Program-made: the position numbers and the translations under genes
Shown here: one piece after another, positions 10,596-23,507 of the stretch
Position numbering within the stretch: the stretch's first letter is position 1
Layout of the letters: each line of letters starts with the position of its first letter
The notes under the pieces: model-generated
Database searches by the model: none
Told to the model about the DNA's origin: nothing
What the model saw: only the letters and a program-made list of their open reading frames with translations
Source of the DNA: Chondrilla cf. caribensis
Lineage: Eukaryota; Porifera; Demospongiae; Chondrillida; Chondrillidae
DNA length: 64,000 bases
Assembly: GCA_964020155.1 (NCBI GenBank)
Contig: OZ026550.1
Coordinates: 3,648,852-3,712,851, forward strand
Reading direction: 5' to 3'

Positions 10596-10599
10596 GTAT

Positions 10600-11735
10600 A
10601 TATATTCACACTGACAATTGAGATTTGAATGCATAGATAATACAGATAGTACACCCTGGCACTGACAATTGAGATAACACACTTGTGTCAGTACACACCT
10701 AAGAGTATCGCACACTCATGAGGAGATGAAGTAGTACTAGTGTTCACACACAGACATCCACAGTGGCACACAGAAAGATTGAACTGTCCTCACGACTGTA
10801 TAGGAGGCCCTCACAGAGAAAACCACTGCTCACAGGCAGCACTTTGCACGGTTCAAAACTTATGAAAGCACCCAAATTTTGTAAGAGATTGGTCACTTCA
10901 CAACCTGTTTGAAACCTATGATACACTACGTATATAGAAATCACTATTTGGACCAAGTGAAGTTAGCAAACTGAGAAACGGTCAGTCTACATCATGGAAA
11001 ACTTCACTACAACCATTATTTGGCATAATGTATGTAGGGAATAATAATGAGCATTCTTATAACTCCACCCACAGCAGAAAGTCAGACTAGCATATGAGAG
11101 ACAATACATAAAACACACACTCACTCACACATTTTGAAATGTGACACTAAACAAATGTTTGGCGGTGAGTGATGTCCATACTCTATAGATATAAAGCGCT
11201 AGCACTTAGAGTATTCCTGTGCATCAATGCAGCAGAATGAGATGAAAATGAACACTACAATATTATTACATACTGCAAAAATCGGACTGTTTTGGATGGT
11301 CATTGACACATACACTTCACAAAGGTACGTAGGTAGCTACTTACAAATACTACACAAGTACATACGTATGTCTTCACTCAGTATATGGCAATGTGTTCTG
11401 TATGTGTTTGCATGCCAGCCCATTAGGACATTACCATTTCAACAATACCCCATTCAGCCCTCATTGTGTGTGTGTGCAAACTTAATACAAAACAAATGCA
11501 TTCCGATCATGTCCGAAATACTTAAATGACTGTGTTTGCAAATTCCCCATTGTGAAAATATGCTATACAGCCCACATAGCATGTGTGTACAAGCAAAGTC
11601 AGCAGTGAACACATCCTACATTTGTTCAACACACTTGACTACCTGCAGTACGCACAACAGTGTGTTTGCACATTCCTCTGTCCTTCTTGACGTACCTCTC
11701 CAATGGAGCACAGCTTCACTCCATTAACAAGGTAT
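10600..11735. other. Intergenic, no gene recognised
   Basis: Only short frames without domain character. The pair of CACTGACAATTGAGAT blocks near 10610 and 10660 is a short tandem repeat. Confidence 0.5.
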
Positions 11736-11739
11736 GTTT

Positions 11740-11858
11740 GAACAGATGCACCATGGGGGATGCATGGTAATAATAGGGTCAGACGATAATGCAGCCAGAC
11801 TGAAAGGCACACACAGCCACACCCACACATCAGTGCACATAACATACAAAACAACAAA

Positions 11859-11922
<64 letters not shown>

Positions 11923-11965
11923 ACACACACACACACACATAACAGACTATGGAGGATGGGGAGAC
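11740..11965. repeat. CA-rich repeat unit, copy 1
   Basis: The block CACATAACATACAAAACAAC and its flanking CA array (11866-11939) recur at 14855-15033. The following GGAGGATGGGGAGACAAC recurs at 15617. Confidence 0.75.
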
Positions 11966-11999
11966 AACAGTCATGAAGTGTATCAGTGAAGGGTATGGT

Positions 12000-13185
12000 A
12001 ATAACAGGGGCAGATAACAACATATAACCCATCACTGAGGTCTTACTGTACATAGAAAAACACTAACTTATTTTATCAAATTTATTTTAATTTATTTCAC
12101 TTATGTATGTTATTTTCTGTATCCTCCCTTTTCTTTCATGGGTGCCACCTCGAATAGTCTATGGCTAACGGTTCCCCTTGTGAAATAAGAATACCTGATG
12201 CCTGAACTGTACTTTCACTGAACTGTAAGCTGTACCACAGTGTATCACAGGACTATCGCCGATGACACACATGTGTAATAATAACAGTACAAAGATGTAA
12301 GTAGCAAAGAGATACGTACTAGACATCCACCAAGATTCAACATACCAGGGTGTGCACTTATCCCACCTATCTTTTAACCATGCCCCCTTTCCCTTACATA
12401 CATATTGTACTAAGTAGCAATATCATTTAAGGGAGTTTGTATCAACATTTTTTACTGCACAAGTATGTGCATACGTACATGTTAGTTAGATCACATCATG
12501 CATACAATGAAACACAATTACATCTGTTGCCAGAGAGAGCAGAGTGGGAGGTAGGCAGAGTGGCAATTGACCACTTTCTAGATGCATTGGGATCAAAGAC
12601 GACACAAACACACACCACAAAATTGACAGACCATCTCTAACTACAATGGTCACTGTGGGAGAGTGTAGGCTGAGAACACAAACACAAACATCTGTCCCAA
12701 TCAACAAACTGAAACTGTGTCAACTCGTCAGGGCATAAGTAGGTCTGGCTGCAACATACAATAGGCACAAACCTACAGGATGGCAGACTAGGTGAGGGGT
12801 ACAAGTATATAAGAGTAAATACGTACATGGTTAGTGATAGTATCATACATGTACATAGTGAGGCATACTAGCATTTGTAGGTGCATTGTCAGGAATACAT
12901 TAGACTAAGTATTACTACATACATGATAGGGGATACTACATATGCACCAAATGTACGTACATACGTACTAATATTGGTAGTTACAGGATATTTGAGTGTG
13001 TACGTATGTACGTATATGAGTTTGACTGCAGGAATGAATGTGGTTTTGTAAACATGTACGTACACCACATTACAAATAACGGTTGCCAATGATGGGCTGG
13101 ATGAGATGCCACTTGAGTTTCTCACTATTGAGATCAGCAATCTTGTGCATAAGAGGTGCCCACTCCAAATCTGGATACCGGTTAG
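12000..13185. other. Intergenic, one weak coding-like frame
   Basis: On the minus strand, about 13175 to 13077 reads RYPDLEWAPLMHKIADLNSE and onward to a stop. It has protein-like composition but no start, flanking exon or homologue visible here. Not called as a gene. Confidence 0.3.
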
Positions 13186-13356
13186 CGGGAAAGTTTCACA
13201 GAGTAAAAGTTTTGCGAATTTTGCAAAGAAACTGGTATTCACAAAAGTTTTATTCGTGAACACCCAATGACGTAATCATCTGACAATCAATAAACGCAAT
13301 GGGTGTTAAAAACGCAGCACTTTTTTCGCGAAAGTTTTCTCCCACGAAACTTTCCG
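13186..13356. mobile_element. CGGGAAAGTTTC inverted-repeat element (MITE-like)
   Basis: The left end CGGGAAAGTTTC and right end GAAACTTTCCG are inverted. Inward, AAAGTTTTGCGAA faces TTCGCGAAAGTTTT. 171 bp, non-coding. Confidence 0.55.
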
Positions 13357-13884
13357 TCCATACAGTACACAGGGAAGGCAATGTTCAGATACCACACCAA
13401 CTATATCAATTATAACATTATTACAACTTTTAACTATTATAAACCATTATCATTATACAGTATACTTTTAAAGTAATAATGATTGCAAAAAGTATTACAA
13501 ATAAGGACAACATGACCACTACACTACATGAATGATACTCCTTTCATGTTACACATGTTCGGACAGCAATGGTACAGATCAAATTGTTGTTACATAATAT
13601 TATTATATACAACAAATAAGGTATTATAAAGGAGAGAAATAGTTATCCACACATGTGTACATGAAGCAGGTATACCCAAACATGTATGCATACATTCACT
13701 ACAGTACAGAGTGCACATTAACAGTGACGAAGAGGTTATGTTCAGTTCAGTGCATCGGATTAAAGGTGAACAACATTTATCCACACACAGTACACACACC
13801 TGCATGTAGTTGGACATATGTCCATACAAACTAGTGCCAGGAACTGGCTGTCATTTTCCAATTGAATATCAGTTCACAGTAACG

Positions 13885-14185
13885 GATTGACTAATCGATT
13901 GATCACCATAAGTAATCAGGTGGGCGTAACCGGAATCCACTCCCACTTTAATAGACTGAGTAGTCATCCGATAGACGTGATGTGGAGTCTTTAGAGCCCT
14001 TTTCACATTTCAGGTGCTCTTGAAGTACAAAATTAAACCCATGGAGTGAAGTTTTTGGGTAATAACCTGGGGGTTGCTTCCTGTTCTACTCACTTAATTA
14101 CTTCCTGTGATTGTGCTTCAATGTGGGTACACTATTAACGATGATCAGATTTGAAATGAAATCGATTAATTAATCGATTAATCTA
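13885..14185. repeat. AATCGATT-bounded repeat, copy 2
   Basis: Diverged relative of 7357-7560, again bounded by AATCGATT palindromes, here a double AATCGATTAATTAATCGATT. Confidence 0.5.
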
Positions 14186-14565
14186 CTAATACTTCCAGAA
14201 ATGATACAAACATATCAACAAAACTACAAATCCATGCATTCAAACCCACCTACACATCATACGTACATTCCATTTCATTTTATCAAACACAACACAACAC
14301 ACAGCAGAATGCCCTATTAAGGAGATTATGAAGGTACAGGTTTTAGTGTACACATTTTGTGATTTGATTCCTGTGGTCACCGGTGCCATGTGTGGGCAGA
14401 CTAATCTGTCATACCTGAAAACCAGACATACTTAGTACCAGTGAGGGAGCAGAGACGGGTTAGGAATCCACTAGACTACATACATACTTGAAGACATATT
14501 TGTGGCAAATATCCCAAAACATTCCTACCAGTATGGGTTGTGCAAGATATGAGGTTGTCCACAAT

Positions 14566-14735
14566 TGTGTGTGTGTGTGTGTGCGTGTGTGTGTGTGTGT
14601 GTGTGTACGTACGTATGTGTGCGTGTGCGTGTGTGTGTGTGTGGGGGGGGGGGCGTGTGAGTGTGTGTGTGCGTGTGCGTGCATGTGTGTGTGGTGTGTA
14701 TGATGTGTGTTGTACTTGTGTGTGTGTGCGTGTTT
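14566..14735. repeat. (TG)n microsatellite with a G run
   Basis: TG array interrupted by ACGTACGTATG and an 11-base G run at 14642. Confidence 0.95.
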
Positions 14736-14854
14736 AGGTACCTATGTATGGAGAGTAGAAATCCCATTGACTATTATGGATATATAAATGATAATATGGA
14801 GGATAACAGGGTCAATGATATCATTCATGACATCATGAAATGACAGTCAGACTG

Positions 14855-14984
14855 TATGGCACACACAGGCACACCCACACACCAGCACACATAACATACA
14901 AAACAACAAACACACACCACACACACAAACACACACACATATACACACACAAACACACACCACACACACAAACATGCACACATA

Positions 14985-15027
<43 letters not shown>

Positions 15028-15033
15028 ACACAC
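14855..15033. repeat. CA-rich repeat unit, copy 2
   Basis: Same block order as 11740-11965; internal CACACCACACACAAACACAC units are duplicated. Confidence 0.8.
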
Positions 15034-15039
15034 ACTACA

Positions 15040-15735
15040 GACAAACAGCTATCAGCTATTTTATTACTGTACGGTAGAATCGTAAGTGCATAGGAAATAT
15101 TGTGTGTATAGTCTTTTTCAGAAGTGTTGACTGAGGAGTGAGGGAGCAATCGTGACTAGCATACACAAAGAAAGAGTTCACACAGCTTATAGTCTGTACA
15201 AACCATAAACAAGCCTCTTTAATGCAAAGTGAAGTAAGATCTGATTGGGACATCCTCATAATGGTAACACGTCAAAAACACCTAAAATGAAAATCTTGCC
15301 CTGACAGGATGTTATTTGTCATTTACTCATGTTTCTGTATAACCCACTGAGTAGGGGGAATGTGAGTACACTGTTGGACTTCAGTTTGCCTGATAGGGTA
15401 CTTCCTACTACAAGATAGTACACTGAATCCCACTGTACTAACATGAAAATATGTAATTTTGGTTCACACAGGAGATACAGGTCTATGTGATGTTGACAGC
15501 TGGCAGGATCATCCATTGGACCTGATCTGGAGGGTACACCAACATGGAGGAGACAGTCCCATGGGAACTGCTGTGTCATCCTGTTTACACAGCTGGGATG
15601 GCTAGAAGGGAATACTATGGAGGATGGGGAGACAACAGTCATGAAAGGTAGGCAGGGTGAGATGGGAGTGAGACACTGCTTGGAGCTAGTGATGTCTTGG
15701 CTGTGTGGGACGTGTCTGCTGAAATCACCATGTCG
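15040..15735. other. Intergenic, no gene recognised
   Basis: Open minus frame 15319-15642 lacks domain character and overlaps the GGAGGATGGGGAGACAAC repeat. Confidence 0.5.
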
Positions 15736-15736
15736 T

Positions 15737-15739
15737 GTG

Positions 15740-15809
<70 letters not shown>

Positions 15810-15820
15810 TGTGTGTGCAT
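15737..15820. repeat. (TG)n microsatellite
   Basis: Long TG run, counterpart of the TG run at 37170-37250 in the segmental copy. Confidence 0.95.
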
Positions 15821-15849
15821 ACATGTGTGTATGTCTACTACACATACAA

Positions 15850-16507
15850 CCGCTTGTGACTTTTAGTAGCATACATTCTCAACATACGTACCAACTGAAA
15901 CCACATGAGATTTTCAAGTGTGTGAGAGAGTGAGTGACATGCTAGCATGTACACATACATGCACGCACATGCACAGACAAAATAATTAGATATGTACACA
16001 CTGATTTACATACGAAGTCAACATAGTGTATGGAAGACCTTGAGCACCCACAAAGACATTTTACAATTCCCCTTTCCAACAATCGAACAAAATTCTTCAT
16101 GATAAGTTTGGATGAGTAATATGAAGTAGTTCCAAAACCTTAAAAATATGGAGAATGGCCTCACCATCCTGTAACAGTGCACCTGTTTCCCTGTGACTGT
16201 AGGAAGGTACACAGTGATTGGATAGCCTTGTACAATTGACATAATAATTGACCCCAAAAAGACAAATTTTATAAGAAAGGTTCAGGGGAGGTAGTGCAAA
16301 AGTAATTTACATGAAATGTACAGTAGACACCATACACCTGTGAGCAAGGAAGACACCACTGTATGTGTATGATACATGATATAGGCACCACACCTGTATG
16401 TACTGGAGGCGCAGCATACACAAGGTACACACAGTTCACACAGTATACATGGCACGCACATACGCATACGGCATACAAAGCACATGAGACACATTTGAAT
16501 TTCACAC

Positions 16508-16547
<40 letters not shown>

Positions 16548-17460
16548 GAACATACAAAACTAATGTACACAATATGTATGTGCAGTTATTCTACAAGACT
16601 GCATGAAACCACTGGGATCGATTGCAATATAACCACTGTAGAGTCAGACCTATTACAACATCACCCTAGGTTCCTGTTACTGCTGTTATAACCACATTTC
16701 TGTTACAACCGTTACGTATACAATAACACACAATGATAATGCCTGCATCTGTATCCGCGACATGTTATCGCTTTAAGAGACTACACTTGTCAAAAGTACC
16801 ATTGCGAAAAGGTCTGACGGAACCGGCTGTACACAGTATGGGCATGACATGGTGCTCTTGGTAGTGGATTGTATTTTACACGTACAATATGCATACGTAT
16901 GTGTACTCGAAGTACAGTCTAATTATAATAAACTTATACTTGTGAGACTCACATTACGTGAAACGCTGGACTGGCATATTGCAAACATTATCATCAGGGT
17001 GATCAGACGAATTCCGCGGATAAATCAGTTTCTACAGTGTTCTACACACGTAGCTCCCGGGATAACTTGCGCCATTTTTCCTAGTGCACGCGGTTATCGT
17101 TGCGCAATCCACACGCCTGCACATACATGCATGTACATGTATATACGTACCCGGCCGATATTATTATAATGGTGATTATCACACACTGAAGGATAAGTGA
17201 ATGTAACACTATAACTGAACGCAAAAGATCTCAAAATGGTACAAAAGTGAAAAAAATGAAACTATTATTATCTACACAATATTCCACGCATGCAACTAGT
17301 GCTGATGTACAATATCATGGTAAACATGTAGAGATAGCTAACACCAACACTAATGCAGACACACTCCCCTGTCCATACAATTACTTTAGCTAGTGCTGTC
17401 TGCAAAAATGCACACAACATGCTATATTGACAGGTCTCAATATATTTGATGAACATGGTT
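15850..17460. other. Downstream flank of gene A, non-coding
   Basis: 16580-17165 is duplicated at 37985-38460. The sub-block 16990-17110 (GCGCCATTTTTCCTA and flanks) also recurs at about 22430-22560 and 45360-45520, beyond the 3' ends of B and B'. It therefore marks the boundary of the original tandem unit. CA run at 16505-16545. Confidence 0.65.
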
Positions 17461-17464
17461 GTAA

Positions 17465-19199
17465 TCACACAGGGTTCTGTTGTAGCTGTAGGTCGTTTGA
17501 AACATTCCGATAAATTATCTTCTTTGTCAGATATCCCAGCATTGTGACTATGATGGAGGCAATGATGGTTGTCATCAACACACCGCTGCTAAGAAGACTC
17601 TCAGATACTAGGCCATTCACACCCTTAGCAAACAAGTTGCTCATGTAGAGTAGAATACTGAAAGCAATGGTGCAAACAACAGACAAAAGGAATAAGCTCA
17701 CACAATCAATCACATCACAACAGACACATGGACATCGGCACCATTTAATGCAACAAACTATGGTAGACTGAAGCACAATGAGGAAAAGAATCGGAAGAGA
17801 AACAGCAACGACCGTGGTTGCAACCCTGATGATGGTGTAGAGCGGGTTGACAAAGAAATACAAAGCACAATGGAAGGCAAACACAGAAGTCATCTGAACA
17901 CATGACATGTAACCCAATATCAATGCCAAATGTAATCCTTTAATGACCACAGAGGATATTTTTTTGCCATATGAATATTCGAACTGTGTGCCATGTAAAG
18001 CAGCCTCTGTAGTAGAAGGGCCTCTCCAGTGTAACTTATAATGATGTCTAACACTGCAACAACAAGCTAGCAAAGAAATGAAGAAAGAAAAACTGAATAA
18101 GGCCAATTGGATGTAGCCAGAGGTAGTCTGTGCTTTGAAGAAGTCCCTGTAAGCTCGCAGTGTTGGGTCAACGTCTATAATGTAATCCATGTACCGAATT
18201 ACAATGTAATATTGGATTGAAAGAAACACAGATATTGACCAGGATACAATTGTAGTCGATATTAGTAAATATTTAGCCTTAGCTGATTGTTTGAACTTGT
18301 CTATTAGTGTCTTCTGGTAGATACGAATGAGCATATATGTGATAAGGTACCCGAAGCAATAAATATGAGCACAGGCAAAAATATACTGTGATTCGCTCAT
18401 CTCTCAGTAAATTTTTGGGATCCAAGTCTGTGTGTACTTCTGGTACTTCAAGTCTAAAATTATCAGGCGTTTGTTGAAGGTAGAGATTAATGATCTAATT
18501 AAATCAGAAAATAGACAGAAACACACATAATATCATATAATAGAAGACATAATATTATCTCCAATGTACATGGCATAATAATATTATATTATAATTATTC
18601 TGTACTTTCCATACATGAGTGATCAACACAGTACTTACTTCATATGAAAACTCTTCTACAATGTGGGAGATAGCTTTACTTTCCAGGGTTGTGCAAAACA
18701 ACATTCTTCCCCAACACACCCGATGAACACCGTTTCTGTTAAAGATCCCCTCCATACGATGGAAGGTTGGAGGGATAATGGGAAAAGCAAGTCTGAATAA
18801 GGTAGGAGGGTAGAAATTATAGAACAAGGGAAGCCTATAGATGAAATACACTTTACATCTGTCCTTATCAGAAGGATCACAGCAGTAGTCTGAGTCTAAG
18901 AAGGTTTCATTCCCAACTCCATTACCACTGGGTCTCAAAAGGTTGGAGAAGGTACCATTTTCCCTCAAAGTGTTAAAGTATACCGCAAGAATGGCATAGT
19001 TCCTGATGTCGTTGGGAGAGTAAGTGAAGACTGATTCTCCATTGGCGGATGTTGTAGCTGCTTTTTGGATCCCACAATGGAAGCTCTGCCGTGCATCTAC
19101 CACACTTTTCAGGCACCTCGACTTCTGACAGTCGGTCGGACAATCACTTGACTGAACAAAAGAATACAAAATAAAGCTTATTAAAATGGCAACATCCAT
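17465..19199 (-). CDS. Signal-peptide plus 7-membrane-segment protein, copy A (frameshift suspected)
   Basis: Two exons. Exon 1 (19199-18639, 187 codons) starts MDVAILISFILYSFV, a signal peptide. It carries a cysteine-bearing extracellular part (FHCGIQKAATT, DSDYCCDPSDKDRCKVYFIY) with N-glycosylation sites (NGTF, NETF). It ends at TATGAA before GTAAGT, a strong donor. Exon 2 runs to TAG at 17465 and encodes about seven hydrophobic segments, ending SNDLQLQQNPV. Compared with copy A', exon 2 has one base missing and two extra in its first membrane segment, so the frame used by A' is broken and stops. The downstream frame is open only from an internal ATG at 18400, which is itself preceded by AG. 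Either A is inactive or it uses a different acceptor. No known receptor family is recognised. Confidence 0.6.
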
Positions 19200-19467
19200 A
19201 CCATTGATGTAGCCACTCAATACATATACGTAACAGATTCTGACTTCGAATGGTCAAAGCTTATAATCGTTAATAGTAAGGAAAACAGTATTCATTCACA
19301 CCATTAGTAAGTGATTACAATCGAAAGCAGTTATAATTGAAAACAATTCAATTATCTTGGGCTTATAATAGCTGATTGTAAGGTAAAACAGTCCACATAT
19401 ACACCCGTTGCTACAAGATTACAACTGGAAGCAGTTATAATTGAAAGCAATTTAACTAAAACCTACA

Positions 19468-19745
19468 CTACTTTATAATTAAAGAAGATCTTGGATGTCC
19501 AAAGGAAGAGGAGGCTTTTTTTGAGATGATTGAGGTGCATTTCCAAAGACGGTGACATTTTATTCGTTTCTGGCATGAAACCATTTTGATCATAGACAAT
19601 GTACACACTGGGCAGCAGAGCAATTCTTTCACTTTGAACCATTCAACAATTGTATAAAGCATCCCTTTGGCAATTGAAACAAACAAGGACCCAAGGGACT
19701 GCTTCTGAAAGGCAGGAGAAGATGGGGGAAAGGGTACTTTTTGGC
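19468..19745 (-). pseudogene. Frame-broken copy of the 99-codon ORF at 43938
   Basis: Aligns with 43938-44237 over its full length, but small indels break the frame. It lies upstream of gene A in both segmental copies. No family is recognised. Confidence 0.35.
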
Positions 19746-19749
19746 AGAG

Positions 19750-20500
19750 TTAGTTGGTGTGTTTTATGTGCGAATACATCTCATGTACATAGTTTCGTTC
19801 TTTGAAAAACTGTGAAATGATTGCAAAAACGTTACATATCAATATCTCCCTTTAAATGTTCTAGGCATGTTTGTTGTTGATCAAAACGTACATATAATAA
19901 TATTATACGTAATTCAAAACATGACATTGTAACTTTCAAACACATTGGCAACACATGTATCCACGTACATATTGCTTTATTGAGTCCAGGAAGAATACTG
20001 TATACAGTATGTTGCTTTTATAGACCATAATAAGAAAGATTATAATACAATAATGCATCTCTAATCACATAATACTGTATATTATGCACATATGCATACG
20101 TATATAGAGTATAATAGTATGTTACATGTTCTTATTTATACTGTACATATTATACAGTTTGTAACAACTGCAACAAACCAAGGTCCTAACAATATGAGCA
20201 GCCACTGGGACATATTATAGTGTTGATCAAGAGGTATGGCCACCACACAACGGAACCACAAGCATTGCAATTGAGTTTTACATACAATGTAAGGTATGAT
20301 GTATATAGGTCTATGTATGCATGCATGCTACGATACATAGATATGTTTGTACACACATGTACACACACACACACACACACACACACATTTATTTATTTTT
20401 ATATATCCATCAATTTGATCATCCGAAATTGATACTCCAATTCTTATATACATTAAAAAGTCTTAAAGTTGTATTTATATTATAATATATTATATGATAT
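19750..20500. other. AT-rich intergenic
   Basis: Duplicated at 44240-44680. Short CA run at 20361-20388 only in this copy. No gene seen. Confidence 0.6.
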
Positions 20501-20519
20501 TTTGTTATGTGTTCTCGAT

Positions 20520-20780
20520 TGCACTTCAGTTTTCATATCATATTATGAGGTACCGGTGAAGTTTATAGTTCAGTACACGTGTTATGTGAATGAAAGTGAA
20601 CTACCGTATCCAGCACAACACACAACAATGAGGCTGTATACTGGTCATACTTTCAATTTCACTGACAGTAAACAGTGTGCCATCACATGCACTGTCAGTG
20701 CCTGTTTGGAGGGGGCGTCTTGTCAGTGGTCAGTTGTAAGTGATCCTTACACCTTCACAGGTTGCATGGTGAATACATGA
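20520..20780 (+). CDS. Possible exon of a cysteine-rich secreted protein
   Basis: Open frame with regularly spaced cysteines: VQYTCYVNESELPYPAQH, then FNFTDSKQCAITCTVSACLE, ASCQWS, and YTFTGC. Spacing and N-glycosylation sites (NES, NFT) look extracellular. The segmental copy at 44690-44935 keeps the cysteines but has an upstream indel and many amino-acid changes. No start or partner exon is identified. Confidence 0.35.
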   Translation, partial: CTSVFISYYEVPVKFIVQYTCYVNESELPYPAQHTTMRLYTGHTFNFTDSKQCAITCTVSACLEGASCQWSVVSDPYTFTGCMVNT

Positions 20781-20799
20781 AAGGAACTATACACACATA

Positions 20800-21085
20800 T
20801 GTACTAATATATACAAACCACATAAACACAAGCATGAGCACATGTAAACAAACACAAACACACACACGTGCCCATAAACGTCCACACCCACACACATACA
20901 CATGCATGCAAACACACACATGCAGGCACACAAACACAAGCATGAACACATGCAAGCATACGTACACAAGCATACATATTATAATAATAATATGTTGTAA
21001 CATATATTGTATATACATGTACATTACATATTATATAATATTCTAACACACGCACATGTACATAAACACCAATACCCAAACACAT
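20800..21085. repeat. CA-rich degenerate repeats
   Basis: Irregular ACACA/AAACACA units with GCATG interruptions. Confidence 0.8.
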
Positions 21086-21089
21086 TCAT

Positions 21090-21090
<1 letters not shown>

Positions 21091-21168
<78 letters not shown>
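21091..21168. repeat. (CA)n microsatellite
   Basis: About 39 uninterrupted CA units. Confidence 0.95.
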
Positions 21169-21169
<1 letters not shown>

Positions 21170-21172
<3 letters not shown>

Positions 21173-21905
21173 TACAAATTTAAACTATGAAACAGTACAT
21201 ACATATTATGTACATAAAATATACTTACTGTAATTTCAATAATAATAATATCATTATTATCATGTTATACGCTAATATAGACTGAACCCCCTCGAACCCC
21301 CCCTGTGTACAGTTATGTTACAGTTACTTTGTGTCTATACGTACATTGAAATGAAAAAATGCTGTTGTTCAATTGCCACCATTATCTAGGGCACCTGATG
21401 CAACCACCCCATTATATGATGTAATGTTTATGTAGACTGGAATCAGTCAATTTGCTATTTGATTCAACAGAGTAGATATTTTTGAGCTCTGTGTATATAC
21501 ATATATTTGTGACATGACCAGACATAAGCTGCATGTTATGCTTAATTATATTAAACTTTCAATGATGACCTGTATATTTGTGATGGCATGCATGTGTGAT
21601 CGATGACAGATAGATATGAACTGGACTAAAAACGTAACCCCCTTTTTGTGAAGCCTGCGTACGGGCCTGTTCTTGTGCTATAATATAGTCTTTTACAGTA
21701 ATTATAACATTAATTTGTGACATTTGATTATAGTTTTAGTTAGTTACAGTTATGATTAACTAAAAGATCCAGAGCATTACTAAAACATATTTTAGTTATA
21801 GTTATGATTAATCAAAACAACACTAGTGGGTACAGTGAGTCGCGATCGTGATGCACGCACTTAGGAAATATAACAATTTTGCACATAAAAAGTGTATTCA
21901 AAGTA
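21170..21905. other. Intergenic, no gene seen
   Basis: Contains two TTTTAGTTATAGTTATGATTA-like tandem blocks at 21733-21815. The end is duplicated at 45215-45325. Confidence 0.55.
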
Positions 21906-21909
21906 TGTA

Positions 21910-22385
21910 CAGTGAATTCTCGTTAATCCGCCGCAATTGGTTCAGTCAAGATTTTGGCGGATTAATGATATGGCGGAATATACTGATCTTCTTCGAGATG
22001 TCTCCTACCATTTGTCGCGCAAACTGTATGTCCCGCGTCTTCGAGAAACAGTCTGTGAGTATTTTTTTACGTTGTTGTCGGATTCCTCTTCCTGCATTTG
22101 GAAATCTACTTCTTCTACTCCATTGACAAGTCAATTTTAGAACACTTTGCTGCTATTTTGCTCTACACTAAAGCAACTTCTCAAAAATTGGCAGATTATG
22201 TGTAACTGAAGTCCATACAAAAGTGCAAATAATATAATTGGTACACAGAAGAATGGCGGATGGCAGAATTGCGAGATGGCGGATTACGTATATAGCGTAG
22301 CCATACCAGCGAATTCGTTTCAATATTATGGCAGATAAAGCGGTTTGGCGGATTAAACCGGTGGCGGATTAACGAGAATTCACTG
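21910..22385. mobile_element. Tigger/pogo-like inverted-repeat element with TA target duplication
   Basis: The termini CAGTGAATTCTCGTTAATCC and its inverse are at the two ends, flanked by TA (21908-21909 and 22386-22387). The paralogous site at about 45330 reads GAGTATGTACTTGTGAGAC with a single TA and no insert, which proves insertion. 476 bp, no transposase. CAGT termini and TA duplication are typical of the Tc1/mariner superfamily. Confidence 0.88.
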
Positions 22386-22389
22386 TACT

Positions 22390-22660
22390 TGTTAGACTCA
22401 CACTACGTGCAATGCTGGTCCAGCATTGTGGACAATATCATGCAGGGTGATCGGACAAATTCCACGCATAAATCAGTCTCCAGTCTATATATAATCATCG
22501 TCCCAGGATAATTCGTGCCATTTTTCCAAATACAAGCACGCGCTACTTAACGTTGCACAATCGTCCTGTACAGTTACATCACAATCTAGCCGGTATAACA
22601 GTGACTATCATAGTACTTACATAATAGGAGGAATAGCATGTGACTGAAAGTCAAGTGAAT
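22390..22660. repeat. Downstream flank of gene B
   Basis: Matches 45340-45608 and, more distantly, 16930-17165. Confidence 0.7.
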
Positions 22661-22666
22661 GTATAA

Positions 22667-23507
22667 CCATAGATAATAGAGGGAATGGATTGGAAACGCA
22701 CGTATGCCACTAAAAAGACTGCTCGACACGGTCACGTGATAAAATATGGCGAGTAGGTTAGTGAGGAGTGATCTATCATCTATTTTAAACGAATTCTCGT
22801 AATGTTCCGATCGAAGCAAAACATCCATCCAGAAAGATTATTCTCGATAAAATTCCTCAAGAAGTTAACGTCGATCATTTTGATAAATTAGCCGAAGAAT
22901 TGATGGATGTTCTGCGAAGAATTAGTAGCCATAATTTTTCTTCTTTCTTCAAATTTTGAACTTTTTTCCCCCCATAATCCTTACTAATACACTACAAGAA
23001 TGCTAAATACACTAATTCAAGTATCAGTCAAGTTTAAATATATGCAAACTACATATAGGCAAAAACTACACAAACATGCACGAAATCTATACCGTTTTTC
23101 CAAGATTTGACCCATATTTTTTAGCTGGAAAGTTACTTCAAACACATAGATGCATGCTATTCACCCCACGCAATCACAGTTTTCATAGTATGGATATAAA
23201 CACAGCGTATCTGTGCCAGAAAAACTACACAAAATATTTATTACACAACTATGACAAATGTGCTACCAACAATTCTACCTGTAAAATAACATGTATGCAT
23301 CTTACTTCCCCAAAGTAACTTTTAATGGCCTCTGTTACTGATACTACTTCGTAGGTGCCAATAACCACAAGAATTCGAACAATCTACGTACGAAGCGAAA
23401 TCGTCGTTGAAATCAACCGCCATATAACCGTCGTGTCACGGACTCAGCTGACGTCACTATTGTTCGTATACGTGCGTTTCCAATCCATTCCCCTCTATTA
23501 TCTATGG
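22667..23507. mobile_element. CCATAGATAATAGAGG inverted-repeat element with TATAA target duplication
   Basis: About 40-base inverted termini (CCATAGATAATAGAGG, GAATGGATTGGAAACGCACG). TATAA is duplicated at 22662-22666 and 23508-23512. The empty site is intact in copy 2 at about 45605 (GAATGTATAACACTGCTACG). 841 bp, no recognisable transposase. If one more base per side belongs to the target, the duplication is GTATAAC. Confidence 0.82.

Noticed and set aside
15319..15642. 107-codon minus frame
   Set aside because: No domain character; it starts inside a repeated GGAGGATGGGGAGACAAC block and has no homologous second copy.
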